From Centropus unirufus (taxonomy: Eukaryota; Chordata; Aves; Cuculiformes; Centropidae): a stretch of DNA of 64,000 nt. Positions 48,601 through 63,500 of this stretch are shown here, in pieces. Where the stretch lies: contig VYZI01000192.1 of the NCBI GenBank assembly GCA_013397695.1, positions 1,251,807-1,315,806 of the forward strand, written 5' to 3'. The translations under genes and the position numbers were made by a program. The notes beneath the pieces are model-generated. The model saw only the letters and a list, made by a program, of their open reading frames with translations. It did not search any database and was not told the origin of the DNA. How positions within the stretch are numbered: position 1 is the first letter of the stretch; the number at the start of each line of letters is the position of its first letter.

Positions 48601-51600
48601 AAAAAAAAGAATATATAATAGTGATTCCTAGGTCACTAAAATTAACCACAGTGTTATGAAAGTGTGTAGTATATCTGTGCTTCTCATTTTAATTATTTTG
48701 TTCTAAAGTTCAAATGTTAAATTATTACACAAATAGACATTTGGGGGGTTTTATTTCTTAATGATTTCAGGAAAGACAACACTTAAGCAACCAAGGGAAA
48801 GTTAAGGATGGCTCAGAGTTCAAAAGCTAGAAAGAGAGCAAAATGAAGGGTAAGGATAAAGGAAAAGGTGTAGCTTGCAGGGGGGGTATGAGAGTGTGAA
48901 AGGGAACACATTTTCTCTGCTTTGTTTTCCTACCTACAATTTAAACACCTAATAAACTTACCTCAAGTATTAAGGAAATCATAGATACAGCTGGTTATTT
49001 ACAATTTGTAAATAATGTTGTAACATATTCAGGTGAAAGTTAGTACATTTCTTTGCATCAATGAAAGATGTTTTCAATCCTGAACTCTTTTTTTGAGAGA
49101 TATGGGAAGGTATAAGGAGTAATAAACTCTGATATTGGAATTCTACAAGTTCAATACTCCTGGGGTTTTTTTACCCTTCTTTTTCACCCTAAATAGCTAT
49201 GCCCTTTTATGCAAGCCCTTTCCTACTTATTTTTAAGCATAACAGCTATATGTTTGTGCATGTTTATTTTGGCCTATAACTATGTAGAAAGGAAATTAAA
49301 GGCTTTATTGAAAGATCTCTGTTGTAATAATGCCATTTTGGGGGGATTTATTTTCTCTTTTCATAGGTTAATCTTAAATATTTGATAGTGAAGACCCTCT
49401 GCTAGAAATATCTGGAAATGTGCACAGGGTGTTGTCTATATCGATTACCTAAAGGAAATTAAAACGACCAAGTTTCTCTGAAAGCCACAAGTGCGTTTCC
49501 CAGGCACCCTGGACCCCAAGTCTGCTTTGAATAGTGTTTTTTAAAATAAATTATTGTATGTATGGGAAGGATGGGAGGGGTTCAGTAATAAAAGGGCCAA
49601 TAGACAGACTAGGGAGCTGATCTGGCAGAAGAATGACCATGAGTAAGCCCAAAGCCTCATTTTCAGGCAAACCAGGTGTCAAACACAGTTTGACAGGAGT
49701 GCTACAAGTACAGTTCAGAAGAAAAGAGGCAATGACAATTGGGTGGAAGGAATGACCATTTCTTGCATCAGCAGTACTGTAACTTCAACTTAAAGTGACT
49801 TTTACGCTATTCATCAAAATGGGAATAAATGTTCCTCTAAATTGCCTTTGGAAACTATTACTGGGTCACTCAAACAGCAGAATGATAACATCAGGGATGT
49901 GATGGGCTGCCTAGTAATGTGGGTTTAGTAACTGTCTCACCTCCACCTCACTGCAGTATGTCACCAATTCACCCCCACTCACCCTTTCCTTATTTATCCA
50001 CAGAGCTATTCCTCCCTTGCCTGCAAGGAAAAAAACCAAAACAACCCAGCAATAAGCAGGCTAGAAAAGTATAAAAAATAATATTTCATCTAGCTGAATG
50101 AAAATGGAACTGAATTTCAGTCTGAATAAAGCAAAATTTTCTCAACTCATAGAGCCAACCTGTTTTCAACAGATGTGCAATCTGAGGTTTCCTAGTACTG
50201 ATAGTCCTGTGGAACCTATATAAACAAAGAAAACGAACTGAATACAAAGAGTTCCAGAGTTACAGCGCTGTCCTGTACAGAGTCAATAAAAAACACATGT
50301 GCACAAAATCCTATTTAAATACTCTACACTACTTGCAGCTTTCACAGAACAAGGGTGCAATATCTGGTAACATGTGTTTTCACCTTTCTGAGTCCTCAAG
50401 CCCTAACCTTAGCTCAGGACAGGGCCTGCTCTGAACTTGGATACACCTTTGATGTTTGAACCTAGCTGTTCAGAGCCTTCAAGCCTCTTCAAGGGGAGGA
50501 ATACCACCCCTCTCCAAGGCAACAAATGTTTGACAGAGGTTCTGACAAAAGCACTTGAACTACAAACTATGTGCCCAAAGCCCAAAAGGACCAAGGATTT
50601 AGAGAGCTGGAACAAAAACTGGAGTTTATACACTTAAGCCACATCCAATCCCTTGTTCCTAAAGTCAGATATCACCTTGAACAGACACCAGGCTCAGCTG
50701 CTTGGCCCTTAACCTGCCACCCTAAAACATCACCTGGGAGGAGAGGACTATGCTCTGGAGCAGACAGGGGGTAGAAAGCTGCTGGCTTTTGCCTTTTCCA
50801 GATGAAGCCTTTGCTGAAGAGCAGCTGGTAACACACACTGGTGGCTGCCTGCTCACTGGAAGAACATCTGCTCTCCCAGCAAGAAAAAACACAGGGGGTT
50901 GCCTTAATTTGTTTAAGAAGGTTCACTTAGAGCATGTTTCAAAAGGTACACCCAGGTGGTGAGCTTGCCATGGGCATGCTGCAAGAAGCCAGAGTGGAAC
51001 CTTCAAAATGCAGAAGTACTTGAGAACGAAGAGACCAGTGTAAACACTGAGGCTTGTTGCAATCTGAATCTGCAGGGACTGTGTCACTGGCTTCACTGAA
51101 GCCAAACCTTCACCAAGAACTGGTGGTGCCAAGGGAAGAGAGAGCGAAAAGATTTCATTATCCAAATAAGCAGGGTGGTCCAGTTTTTATATCTTGCTTC
51201 AAGCTGGAAGCTAGTGTTCAAATTGTGATGATCTGTGACATAAGCTTTTCGCAGTTCAGTCAAGTTGTTTTTATATCAGCCAACAGACTTCTCACTGACT
51301 GCTGGTATATGTCAGGGTTTCCCACCTGTTTCAAGCGAACCTTTCACAGGCATGCCATTGTCTCGTCCTCAACGTCTTTTAATGCACCTTTCTTTGCAAA
51401 CCTAGCCCAACTGCACTGAGCTTAGAAGTCTTTAGAAAGGAAAACATTTATGGTAGCAAGGTGGCATTAAAAGAGAAATTAAAAACAAAGAAGCCACTGC
51501 CTCTGTCGCTCCTTATAGCTCCCTTGTCTGCAACAGTGGGAAGCTTTCTGAGGGTGTTAATTTCAAACTGAACGACTGCTGTCATATAGTTGCTGAATAT

Positions 51601-53000
51601 AGTATTCTAAAGGAAACCAGTTTTCCTTTGCTGACAAAAGAGAGATTTCTTAAGAGTTGCTTCTGCAAGTGACAATCCTCTAACCTTCAAAAAAGAACTC
51701 ATAAAATTGCTGCAGGTCCTTTCCTCAGGTACATAGCTAACTACATAATTTTCAAAGCAGGGAATTAGAGCGGGCTCTAATGGAGTGCAATGAGAATTTC
51801 TGCAAAGTGGTACCCAACATGCATTTAGTTTCTTATATACACAACTGAGTTCTGAGAAAATTGTTTGCTATTGTACGTAATATGTATAACTAACCATCGA
51901 TGCATAATAACTCTCCTCATATACCAAGAATCCTAGATTTCCCAGCATTAATTATCTGACAGAACAATAACAAGAAGATATCACTGAGGGTAACTATTTA
52001 ATGTGAATCATATATATGAATAATAAGAATGTTCATGATAATAATGTACGATAAGCTATTTCATATTAATTGGGGCTGGGAGGAGGATAGGGAGGACTAA
52101 ATTGCAGCATCATGTATTTGGCAACAGGCGTTAACCAGAAGCTTCCCAGCTGGCTGGCGGTTTCCTGACTGTCCATTACGGATTTATTCCTTCTTCTTCC
52201 TTCTAAGGGTGAGGTGCTAGCCTCTCAACTCCGAACTGCTGTATTGGACAGATTGGTTAAGATATTTGGCAATTTACAAGTCATTGTTAAATTACCCGTG
52301 CATATTTTTGACCTAGTTGAAAAACATAATCGCTGGGCAACTTCCAGAAGAATGCAGAATATTGACAATAAATTGCAGATCCTGTGTCACTAGTTCAAAA
52401 ATGTAACCCTGGCAGTAAGTTAAACTAATCTTCTGGCAGTTGTTTTCACAACCTTTTTAACCCAGAGGAGCAAGAAGCAGCAGAGTGCATATCTCTGCAC
52501 TGGACCTGAGCAAACAGGATGGCCCTTTAGCCCCAGAAAGTAGAAAATACTACTTCAAACAAACACTCTCAAAGAAATGTGACAATTCAGCATGAATTGG
52601 AAATGCAGATGGATTTTTGTTAGTCTATTTGGTATTGTTCAAATATTGTCAGCTTTTCACCAGCCTTGGGGTTTTCAGTTCTTTATCTTTCCACAAACAA
52701 AATGGAAAGAAAGGTTAAGAGATTTTAAACTTTCATTGACTTTTATAAAGAAAAGCCCAGCACTCCCAGCAATATTTTTTGTTTCTCTCAAAAAATGATT
52801 CAGTGAACTTTGTACACAGCTCTTATAACTATTGGGTTCCCCACAAAGAGCAAACCAAAAACTTATTTCTCTCTCAAGAGAAATAAGGCATTAGAGAGTC
52901 TCCCACCCAGCAAATTCACTGCACAGTTACCAGGGCCTCCTGATGCCTCCTGATGCCTCCATTGTTAAAGCTCAACTTTCTCAGGGGCACATTGGTGCCA
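42611..53000. other. Intergenic sequence, no gene or transposon recognised
   Basis: Unique AT-rich DNA. Items seen: a pyrimidine-rich run at 45371-45391, A-runs at 48598-48610, and 2.6 copies of a 10-bp word (gcctcctgat) at 52935-52960. Open frames up to 121 codons (51054-51419, plus) have no recognisable domain. No CpG island or RNA gene was seen. Confidence 0.5.
52935..52960. repeat. 10-bp tandem repeat, 2.6 copies
   Basis: The word gcctcctgat occurs twice in tandem, followed by gcctcc. This is a minor slippage repeat. Confidence 0.75.
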
Positions 53001-53615
53001 GTATCCATATCTTATCACCCTGCCAGGAAAGGTAGTTAGAAGAGTGCAGCCTCCCATTCAAATGCTGCTATTACTTTTGCCAAGAATGAACACGAATATT
53101 TGCTTTGAGTCTACCTTGTTATTCCTTTTCCATTGCTTATAAAATTCAGACTTCACTTTCTGTGTGGCCTGTGTTATGTCCCGTGTTTCTATTTCCAATA
53201 AGAATGGCCCAGAATGAACAGCAGCCCAGTTAGACAAAGCAGCAAGCAACACAACACACCTCCTTCCCAGGAAGAAGGGCCTCTCCTCGACCAGGAAAGA
53301 GGTCCAGCTGCAACAAGCAAAGTTCTCTTCAGTGAGAGGAGCCAGCATGCTTTGAGCTTACTGCATGTCCATTTTTACCATGGTGTAAATAGCACAAACG
53401 AGCTGTGAGAGGTGGATGCTACTATGGCTGGAAGCCCCATTTCAGCAGTTATAGCCTCTGCTCTGTGTTGGAAGAAGCCCAACACCCAAGCCCAGACATG
53501 TACCTCTGCTGATTGTCAGAGATAAAGGCTTCATTGACTATGGCGAGAACTTCCTTCGGCCAAGTTTTCATTGCTGGCAAAAGGACTGAAATTTTTACTA
53601 TTTCTAGCTTTTTCT

Positions 53616-53642
53616 GTTAATCGTGTTAATCATGTTAATTCT
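53616..53642. repeat. Three GTTAAT words at 9-bp period
   Basis: The words gttaatcgt, gttaatcat and gttaattct follow one another without spacing. This is either a 9-bp slippage repeat or a cluster of TTAAT homeodomain-type half sites. Confidence 0.6.
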
Positions 53643-54576
53643 GCCGCAGGCATGGGCAGTAGAAGGAAGACGAACATGGGAGCACGGAAAAGCTCAGTAA
53701 AAAGAAGAGAAATCAAAGACAGACATTAATAAAGAAGATTTCTGCACACATGGACTGCACCCATAGAGGGTAGCTAATATGTTAGCCTATATGAACACTC
53801 TTGTTTCAGTTTGAGTGCCTTTGTCAACTTTAGCTTAAACCTGTTCCAAATCAGCTAATGCAAAGCTCAGATAAACCTGGATTAAATCAAGACTGGAATG
53901 TGCAGAGAAGGACTACTTGGAAATCATGTCCCAGTGCATATGCTCATTTCAGCTGGCTGAAGCACTGATTTGTATTACTGTGTTTCAGAAAGGAAAGTAC
54001 ATATTAGGAGGCAAGGCATATCAACATTTATTTGGACGTATGGGATGGTTTGGGAGACCTTTTTTTGTTTTTTTTTTTATAAAGTATTTTGTGAGATTGA
54101 GATTCATAAGAAATACTAGAACCAAGAAAAATAGTAAATGATACTAAATTGATGATAATAGTTACCATTTCTATATGAGAACAAAGAACTGCGTGAATTC
54201 TTAGTGGCAGAGGATCAAAAAACAATTTGATTTTTTATAAATTTCATGTTAAAAATTTCCCTAGCTATTTTCTTCCCTTAATAACCAGAATTTTCAATGT
54301 ATCAGAACATGCCAGAGAAAGAATACCTTCTGGAGTGCTAGTATGGGTGGCTTTACAAGTCCTAAAAGATCACATAAGCGATTCATAGCCCAGCAGACGG
54401 GGAAACAAGACAGACTTTCTAGACTCTTTGGTGAGGACCCGTGTCCACTCACACCAATACCTAGGGAGATCAGCTCACTCAGGGTCCTGGGTGCAGGGTG
54501 TCCAGCAGCCCCATCTGAGGTAGGAAGCTTGAACTTAGCAACAGGCATGAACCACGTATGATTAATTTAATGGCCT

Positions 54577-54598
54577 AATTTCATTTGCAAATGAAATT
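54577..54598. promoter_or_regulatory. Perfect 22-bp palindrome centred on atttgcaaat
   Basis: The sequence from 54577 to 54598 equals its own reverse complement at every position. The core catttgcaaatg holds overlapping octamer-like half sites (ATTTGCAA) on both strands, of the kind POU-domain factors bind as dimers. The 5' flank has attaatttaatgg, another homeodomain-type stretch. No gene is near within the window, so a distal element is the only regulatory role possible. Binding is inferred from motif shape alone. Confidence 0.3.
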
Positions 54599-57500
54599 GT
54601 GCTGTCTGGGCTGCAAAACTTACTTCCATTTATGTTGGAAGGTATACCAGAGAGATTAGTTGAAAAGCCAAATATTGGCTTTATCATCTCTTCACAGAGT
54701 GTATCCCTCCCTGCTGGGATCACAGTGACAAGGAAACAGAATAAGTTTGCACTTTCCCTTTTACTAGCATAAAAAAGCCCTCCAGGGGAATGACAGAAGC
54801 AAACAGCCTGCTTTGGTCTCCTTCAGATTAGGAGATGGAAATCTCAATTGAAATTTTATTGAGATTCATTTCGAGTCTGCAAGACATGCTATTCATATAA
54901 TTAATCCTGCATGGCTATTTCTGTGCTACAGACCTGCTTGGTATTCATCGCACTTGCAAAACATAATGATGAATTTAGGTATCTTCAGTCTAAGATACAC
55001 AAATCATAACTATTAGTTATTTCTTTTCATGTTAACATTGTCCCAGTGTTAAGACCAAAACCATTTTACATGGATATTTTTAAAATTGATTGTAGCAAGT
55101 TGCAATAGTTTTTAATATTCTAACTGCCAGTTCTCAGAGAGAACCACTAAGAGAGATTCCTGTGAGAAAGTAAACTATAATTAGGTTGACAGACAAAACC
55201 GGGGAGAAAACTATAAAAGCATGATTAAGTTTATGTCTAAGACCTCATGCTACTACACTAGAGCAGTGGGAAGATCTGAAGAATTTAAGCTTTTCCCATT
55301 TTAAACAATGTGCTGTTCCATCTATACAATAAATGCTATCCTCTGGGTCTACTTGAATGATTTTGAAATTAACAAATGCATGTGAGAGCAAAATCTGTCT
55401 GGTTAAATGCTCATGGAAAGCAATTATAAGGAACCTGCTGGCAGCTTCAACCTTAGTTCAATTCCAACTCCGTATGCAAACTTCTAGGGGAGGGCATACA
55501 ATTTTCATTTCCAGATCCTGCAGCTATGTCACAATTTGTGGTTTGAAAAATAAGGAATTAATGAAGTATGCTGCCGTTAACAGGAGTCCTTGAGAAAAAA
55601 ACCCAGCAATAAAAGCCTAGTAATTGCTTCTGAAGAAGGACCTGATGGATAACACACCAAGCTGGTTACAGGTAGGCAGGCAAAGTGACTCATAAAATAG
55701 GTTATATAAAGGGATGAGTAATCAATGAAAACAGAGTGAAAGAACAAATTGTCTCACACAAGAAAGACAGCTGTTGCTGGAGATCACCTGTCTAGGACAC
55801 AGAAGCAGTAATGAAAAATTTGTTGTAGTTGAATAGAGAAGGGCAATGGCAGAAAGCAATAGAGCAGCAGTTCCTATTCCAAATTTGTTCAGGAACTAGC
55901 ATTACTTGCAGCAGCTGTAACAATTCCTGGCCATGGGTAGAGGAGGAGGTAGTCAGTCCTTTAAGCAATGTGCACTGACCCATCTTGAACATCTGCAGCA
56001 GCATGCGGAGGGGATGGAGGCAAGAGAGTCTAACACAGATGGGAGATAAAGACACATCTGTTTTGGGCCCACCAATAAAGGCAATCAGTGGTGCAGATTT
56101 GGATACAAAGGCGAACATGCAGTCTTTTGAAGCAGAAATGCTTCAAAGGTTTTTGGATGTTTGAGCATGACCATCCTCGTGGTCAGTTGTCACTGTAGAG
56201 GACAGCAGAGCTCACAGTTGCTAAGAGGGCTTCTTCTCAGACCCCATTAAAGCAGCCCTGAGTTCCAGTGCCATTTCCCACAATCCTTCTCCAAGGATGA
56301 CCATGGCTATGCCCTTCCCTGGGTACACACAGCAGCAGGGTAGCCTGCCACTCCTTCTGCACACACTCGAAGCCAAGGGGAGATGAAGCTGATCACCCTG
56401 ATGAGGAGGCCCCACACAGAGCTAGGACAGGTCTGTACATACACACAGATCCAGCAGCACAGCAACCATTCCCACTGTGATACACAGTGCGCTGAGACTT
56501 TACCCTTATTTGGATAGGAATGATCCATTTACATATTAAATGACAGCCAGATCATCTCTCCTTGGGCTGTCATTATTGAATCACAGTCAATAACAGAGAC
56601 ATGGAATACTGTGATACTTCAGCCCTCTGATATTTACCCAATTCAGTTAGACTGTAAAATCTTAAGTTATTTCCCCAGTAATTTTGTGTATTTGGACTGT
56701 ATATCCAAGCAAGGCTTTGGAGTTAATCATTACTCTCGTCACAGGGTCTGAACAGGAATGGGATGGATTTTTTCTTGTTCTCAGATGGGATAAGCCTCCC
56801 CATTATGAGAAAGTTTGCCAGTTCGTGCACTCAGATTTGAAAAATTAAACTCCGTATCTACACTATCCTTGCTTAAACTGTGATCCCATAAACACTCTCA
56901 CTAAACATTTGGAAACACAGCCAAATCATGTTATAGGGAGCAACAATCCTCTTGCAGGACATTTATGTTTTCTGCATGTTCCACTGGGAGCAAGGTCCCT
57001 TTCAAGCTTTCAATATGATTTAAGCACAAAAGCTTTTTATATAGGTCAGGAAAGAGAAATGTAATTTCCCCTAGTTTTGTTTGGTTGAAGTTCTCTGTTC
57101 TAGCACTTAATTAATGACTTTGGTAAATGTTTTGAAAGCAGCAATGTTTCTAACCCCAAATACATTGCCAAATTGAGTGCTTCCTGCTCATTGTCTATTT
57201 TGGAGCAGAGGCTGAACTCATATCCATGCACTGCTAATAAAACCAAGGAAACTATTTTTATGGCTATGGAAAAAAAGTATTTCTTCTTCAGTACCCATGT
57301 CTGTCAGTTACAGCTGCAGAAAAGAAAGAGGCGGTGTAAGAAATGTGGAAAGCAAAGGAGAGGAGGGAAGGGAAGCCACATAGGACTGTACACTGTTACC
57401 CTAGCTGGTACAGTCAGCTTCACCAATTGACTTTGACACATAACTTCCTTTCTTGCATATTAACCCTTGACATCCAGGCACTCTGAGGAGAGTCCACAGA

Positions 57501-60500
57501 AGGACATAAGCACCAGAAAAAAAATTAGGCACAACTGCATCAAGAACACAGTCCTCAAATATTTACCTAACCCTTACCAGTACATTTTCCCAAGTTTTTA
57601 AGCTTTCATTTCTCTTACAGCCCAGCACCTGCTTTGGTTTTGTGATGCTGCAGGCAAGAGGGCTTGCATTAATAGACATGCTGAGAACTCCCCTAAGCTG
57701 TGTATGCAAACATAACTACAGATCAACACCATCACCATCAAAGATCTGCGCAGAAGAGGAGGTGACACACTTCCATTGCACCATGGCCTGGTGACTACTT
57801 CTCTAGGCATCGAGATGTAAACATCCCCTTCTGCAGTGTGAAGAGTTAGAGCTAGTTACCCTAGTGGCCAACGTTTGGTTTATTTCATCCAGGAAGTTAT
57901 GCAGCAAATTTAGATAGGAACAGAGAAAGAAGAACTTAAAGCAGATGCCATAGAGCAGCTGAGTTGCCACTTCAAGCACAACAAAATATTTGGTGCTAGC
58001 CATTCCTTGTGGACATATTCTATATGTTCCCTTTTCACACATTTGGTTTGTTCTCATGAAATTTTGTGTTAGTGAGTTTCCTTCTTTCTTGCCTGCAATA
58101 CTCAGCAGACAAGCCTCAACTAAGGCACTATCTGTATGCTTTCCCATTTTGACTCTAATTTCCACAGTTCTCCTCGATCAAGAATCAAGGCTATTAATGA
58201 GATATCCAGATTAAAATACTGCCGGTAACTGCTTCAATTCCTGCCTGTTAGCTAGTGAGCTTGGTCAGGCACTATTTCTCTTGCAGCTGCCCCATGACCT
58301 GTGCAAACCATCAGTGTGATCCTGTCTCTGCCCGCTTACTTGTGTTTGCTGAGAATATCTCCTAGAGGAGTGAAGTCTGGTCTTGCGCGTGAACTTATAT
58401 TTCTGTTCCACTGCAAAGTCTCCTTCTCTCCATGTTACTACTGGGATTCTCTGCCTGGTTTAATCTGTATTTTTGATGCACACAAGAATTTTTAACTGTT
58501 TCCTCAAGCTCTTTATCCCTTTTAGGCAGCAAAGGTCTTTGACCTTTTATTCTTTATTATTATAATTGTTGGTTTTAGCTTTACTAGTCTTTAAAAGACC
58601 TCAACCCCTCCCCAAAATATTTCAGGAAGAAATAGAATATTGTTCTGCTTTACAGATAGAAAGTTAAGTATTGGCAAAGCTATTTGAGAGCAGCAGTGGT
58701 GTTCTTACTCTGTAAATCCTGAAAAAACTCTATCCTAAAAAAGTTATTAGCTAGTACTGAGAGTCTTACCTCTCCTTTTATACTTTTATAGAAGCTGGGA
58801 GATCTATTATTTATGTTCACTCCTTCTTTTGGTGGCCCCCCATGAGCTCTCGCAATTCCAGCCTAGGTCTGCCTGGGATTTTTTCTTTTCTACCTCAGAT
58901 TGAAATGTTATTTCTAGAATTTTCTCCTCTGACTGTTCAGTCCAGGAAAACAATCACTCATTCCTTAAGTTGTATCTGCTTTGCAGATTGAATGCTTGAG
59001 TTGCAGATAGGATCTGTGTTTTTTTCTGTAGGGCAGGAAGATGCTTGTGAGGTCCCTTTTGGAAAGCATAATCCTTGGTTTAATATCAGTTTAGGTTAAT
59101 AACAAATTTCCTTTAAAAAGGCATGACTGATTTCACAATAAAGCCCTTTTCTCTATTTAAATTATCTTAGTGCTGGCTGTACTTGCCCGATTATTCCTGG
59201 AGAAAGAAACTCCCTCAGATTCTGCTTTTAAGACAGAGAAATAAATCTTGAGACATAATGATTAGGATGGTTGGTTTCCTTCAGCCCTAGCTTGTTTTTA
59301 TTATTGGCTCCTTGACTCCTCAGTGCCCTTGAACTCCTCCCTAACTGCATGGATGACCTGTTCATCCCATGGATGTCAGCTTGATTTGATCTATGTGTGA
59401 TCTGTTTTTAAAACAATGAGTATTTTATTAAATCTGCTACAATCCTTGGCAACTTGTTTTGTAAATATTTGTGATAACTCTGGTTCTTATATTTTGACAG
59501 TGAGAGGCAAGCAAACATTGCAGATCATCTTCTTTGTTTCTTTATTATCTTCTGTGGCTTGCTTTTCTCCTCCAAGATGATAATCAGTTCCCCTGTGCAC
59601 CTTGCTTAAAATCAAGATATTACGCTGCAGTCTGGTATTCTAGTAACCTTTCTTCTGAGGTTTTGCATGGGGCTCTTAATAGAAAGCCTCTGGGCTGTTC
59701 TCTTCATCCATGTGTTGCACCTCCTGCTAGCATTGTTCAGCTTTGAATGTTCAACATTTATGAATTTGCAGTGCCTTTGCCTTTTTTTGTTAGGCTGGCA
59801 GGCTTCTATGCGGGATCCTTCTGGCCTTTTGAGCTCTGCTTTCTAGGCCTTGTCAGGTCCCTTTAATGACATGGAGAAACCTCAATGATCCAAAACTGGG
59901 TAATATAGCACTCTCTTGGCTTAAACTAGTAGTGCACGTAAAGGAAGCGTGAGGCTTACATGTGCAAATGTATTCTCTGAATATATTCTAATCCTCTTTA
60001 GCAAAAAAAAAATATATTTGCAGTAGGTGAAGCAACAACTTCAAAATGAATGCATTGAACAAAAAATGGCCTTGCAGGTTTTCTCTGTCAAAAGTAAGGC
60101 AGAAAATTTACATGGATTGTGTAAATACCCAAAGCAAGAACACTACAGGTAAATGTTTACAATATTCATATTTAGCCAATATTGTTGTATGACAGCAGAA
60201 AGCAGAAATGTCAAATGAGAAGTCCTGGGCAGTCATTTCTTTTGTCAGATGCTGTGAGTTTGTGGAACAATGGTAAGTGACAATGTTTATCCTGGGCTGC
60301 TGTTAAAAATAGGCAGGGCACCTATCAAATATCTCAATAGCTACTATATGTTTTACTTGTTAGCTGGTATCTATAATGTTACACTTGCCTGTAATTTCAA
60401 TATCCGCATAGTTATCACTTGTGCACAGATCTGCCATTTCACCAACTACTGCTTCATGGAAGTCTGTCTTGTACCAGAACCAGAATCACTGCCATCCTCA

Positions 60501-63500
60501 CTTACTTGTGAAACTTTCTCGTCTATGCTTGCCATGGCTTCACTGGAGCATTGCTGTCACCAGGATCAGTGTCAGGATGGGGACTTATTCCAGTCATCCA
60601 GAAGAAATTCAGGCCAGATTCTATTCCATGCTTTGTCTGCCATGCAGATTGAGTCTTCTGTGGTTACAGCCTTGACAGGCCTCTACAGACTTTCTGTTCC
60701 TGGTAAAGATGTGCCTGTAGCGCTTAAGATTTTTTAATATTATCCATGTATTATCTTCTGACCCTGATGGCAGCCAAATAGTTTTCCCACCGAGAACTTA
60801 ATCAGCAATGTGTTTTTGCTTCAGCATTATTATGGTGTACCAACACTTTGCAAGGGACATCCTCCAGAATATTAAGGAATTGTATCAATGACTTTTGCAC
60901 TACGACTGAGTTGTAGGTCAAGTAAGAAAAGACCTGAAGAGGCTGGATGTGAAGTCTGGCCTTCCTCAGGGACAGAGAATTCCCATCAGTCTGTTTAAAA
61001 CCATGAAGACTTGGGATGACAGCAATTGGGAACTATGGATAGTTGAAAGTCTCTGGAACAGTAATGCCTACAAGAAGAATGTTGCTTTTGAAGTTTTAAA
61101 GCCTCCTGCATTGCTTAAGCTGCCTCGAAGAGGTAGCATGTTGAAGACCAAGTGTGTTTATAACAGTCAATATTAAATTCTGACTTATTGAACAGTTAGT
61201 GATATGGCTTTGCCTTGAAAGGTTAGAGATCTGTTAAACGGAGAGAATTTGATCAAGTGTTTGATGAAGCTGGGTCTGACAGGACCCTTTAGAAAAACAG
61301 CAAGTCAGAGCAATAACTAATGGCTCTCTACATCCCCACTGTCAGACACAGGCACAGTAGTGATTTCCACACTTCCCATTTCTGATAGAAGAAGGAGAAC
61401 GATGTCTTCCCGAGACGCCAAACCTTGTTCATCTCCTTAATAAACATTAAGCTCCCACACCCTCTCAAAGGCTGAGATGCCTGGATGAGGACACAAGCAC
61501 CACTTACCTTCATTGAACACCTGCTCCTCCTGCCTCCCACCATTACCCTGGGTTCCTGATCACGGCAGCAATTTGACCAAGTAGTATTTTTGACTGCTCC
61601 TTCACCCACCCCTTGGCACAGTGAGGCTGTCCTGTCCTGCGAGTCTGATCTTCAGCTGAGTTTTTCCCTTTTTAAGACTTAATTTGCTAGTCTGCTGCAT
61701 TTCCCAGATCCCACGCAAATCACTTACTTTCCCTCTGGAGTAACAGCGTGCCTTTGCTTACTATCACCTCCAGACCCTAGGAGGATGCAAAGAGCAAGGG
61801 TTGTGAGCTGTTCCACAAAGGGGGAATGGGTCCATAGGAAGATGTTATCTTAATAAAAGTCTGCCACTTTTTTTTTCAGGGTAATGGATTTCAATCGTTT
61901 CTGCCTGCCTTAAAACACAACAATAAAGTTAACCTATGCTTCCTAGCAGTATGGACTAAACTATCATGAAAATAATAGTGTTATCATGAAATACTGAATC
62001 TTATATAACCACTTGACACTGGTAGAAAAAGAACTCGAACTGATAGTTCCAAAGGCCTGAAAAACATTCACTGATCTTTAATCAAAAGTTGGACTGGAGG
62101 AGACAAGCCTAACCTTCTATTTTGGTGCACTTGCTGTCTTGAATAATGCTTATATGGTTTCTACAGAAAAACGGATCAGGAGAGGTTATTTTTACTATGT
62201 AGAAAACAATTTTTCAAAACAAAAGTATGAAGTAAGCAACTCATTGGGGTCAGGAGAGGGAGGAAAGCAACGGAATAAATGACTGATGAATGAGAAAATT
62301 ATTATAAGCAGCTAAGCTAGACTTCCAGAATACCAACCAGGGAAGGAAAGATGGCAAGAGAACAAAATTGGTGCATACTGAGCCAGGGATGAAAAAAAGC
62401 CACATGAAATAATCACTGTATTTTTGTAAATTATGCCGATCTCTTGCAGATAAGTGATTTTAGTGCCAAAAAGTCAATAGACATTTTGTCAGAGAGGGTA
62501 ACAGGAACAAGATCTGGCCCATGGATAATAGAAGAAAAACAGAACCAAGTCAGTCATTATTTTCTTTTTATTGGTTTGGATTTTAAAATGCAACCAGAGA
62601 TTTACTGTGTTCACCACAACAGAAAACATTTATAAAAGTTATGGTTTGCAGAAGGCTGTTGTGCAGTACCCCCAAAAAAAAAATTTCGTCAAAAATATCT
62701 CAAGTTACTACTGAAGAATGTTTGAAACCAAAAATCACCAGTCTTTTTCAGAGATTTCATGGGAAAAGCAGCTATATGAAAGTAACGCCTTGTGGTTTCC
62801 CTGCACATGGTGATAAATTTTGATTAAAATTTGTACTTCTTATATGTTCCATGGTTGGCCTAAACTGTAATTGTATGACCAATCTGGTACTTTGAGACTA
62901 ACATCACAAAAAGGAAGATTCAACTTTGCAGTTTTCACCACATTTCTCTGAAAGTCAAACATCTGACAACCTCAAACTGCAGGAAAGTTCAGTTCTTGCA
63001 CCTACCCAGAAACGAAAGTCCTTGGTTCTTGCTCATCTTTAGTTCTCCTGATTTGTTATTGTTTTACAGGAAAAAAATGAAACAGTTTTTAGTCTTCTGC
63101 AACAAAACCCCTTATTTTGAAGACTGAGTAAATAAATGAAGAAGAGACTTGGAGAAAACTCTGCATATCATTTAAATTAAATATATTTGAAAACATAAAA
63201 CATCTATTAACCATAACGCCTACTTGGAGAGCTGCTAAACTTATAGTGGCATTTTACAATTCCATCAACAATAAGAAAATCTCCTGTTGCACATTTTAAT
63301 TAGTATTCCACTACCTATGAAACACAACATTCCATTTACCTTGTTAACTCTTTTCACTAGGCTGTGTAAGAGTTAGGACCTGATATTTCCAGAATCTCCA
63401 TCACTTGTGAGAGATTCTCTTACTTAACTGTGCTTATCACTAGCTTTAAATAAACCTGTGAATGACATGAAACATGGCAATACACCTCCACTTCCACCTC

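Noticed and set aside
60750..60880. A stretch reading ENL-x3-VF and later PT-L-x-KG-x-PP, faintly like the phosphatase-binding region of Ki-67/Repo-Man proteins
   Set aside because: The expected R-V-S/T-F core is absent, a stop follows shortly, and the sequence upstream and downstream shows no similarity I can recognise. Best treated as chance.
60270..61176. Two plus-strand open frames of 155 and 75 codons as a possible retrogene
   Set aside because: Lengths are about those expected by chance, several frames overlap, and no domain, poly-A tail or flanking duplication was seen.
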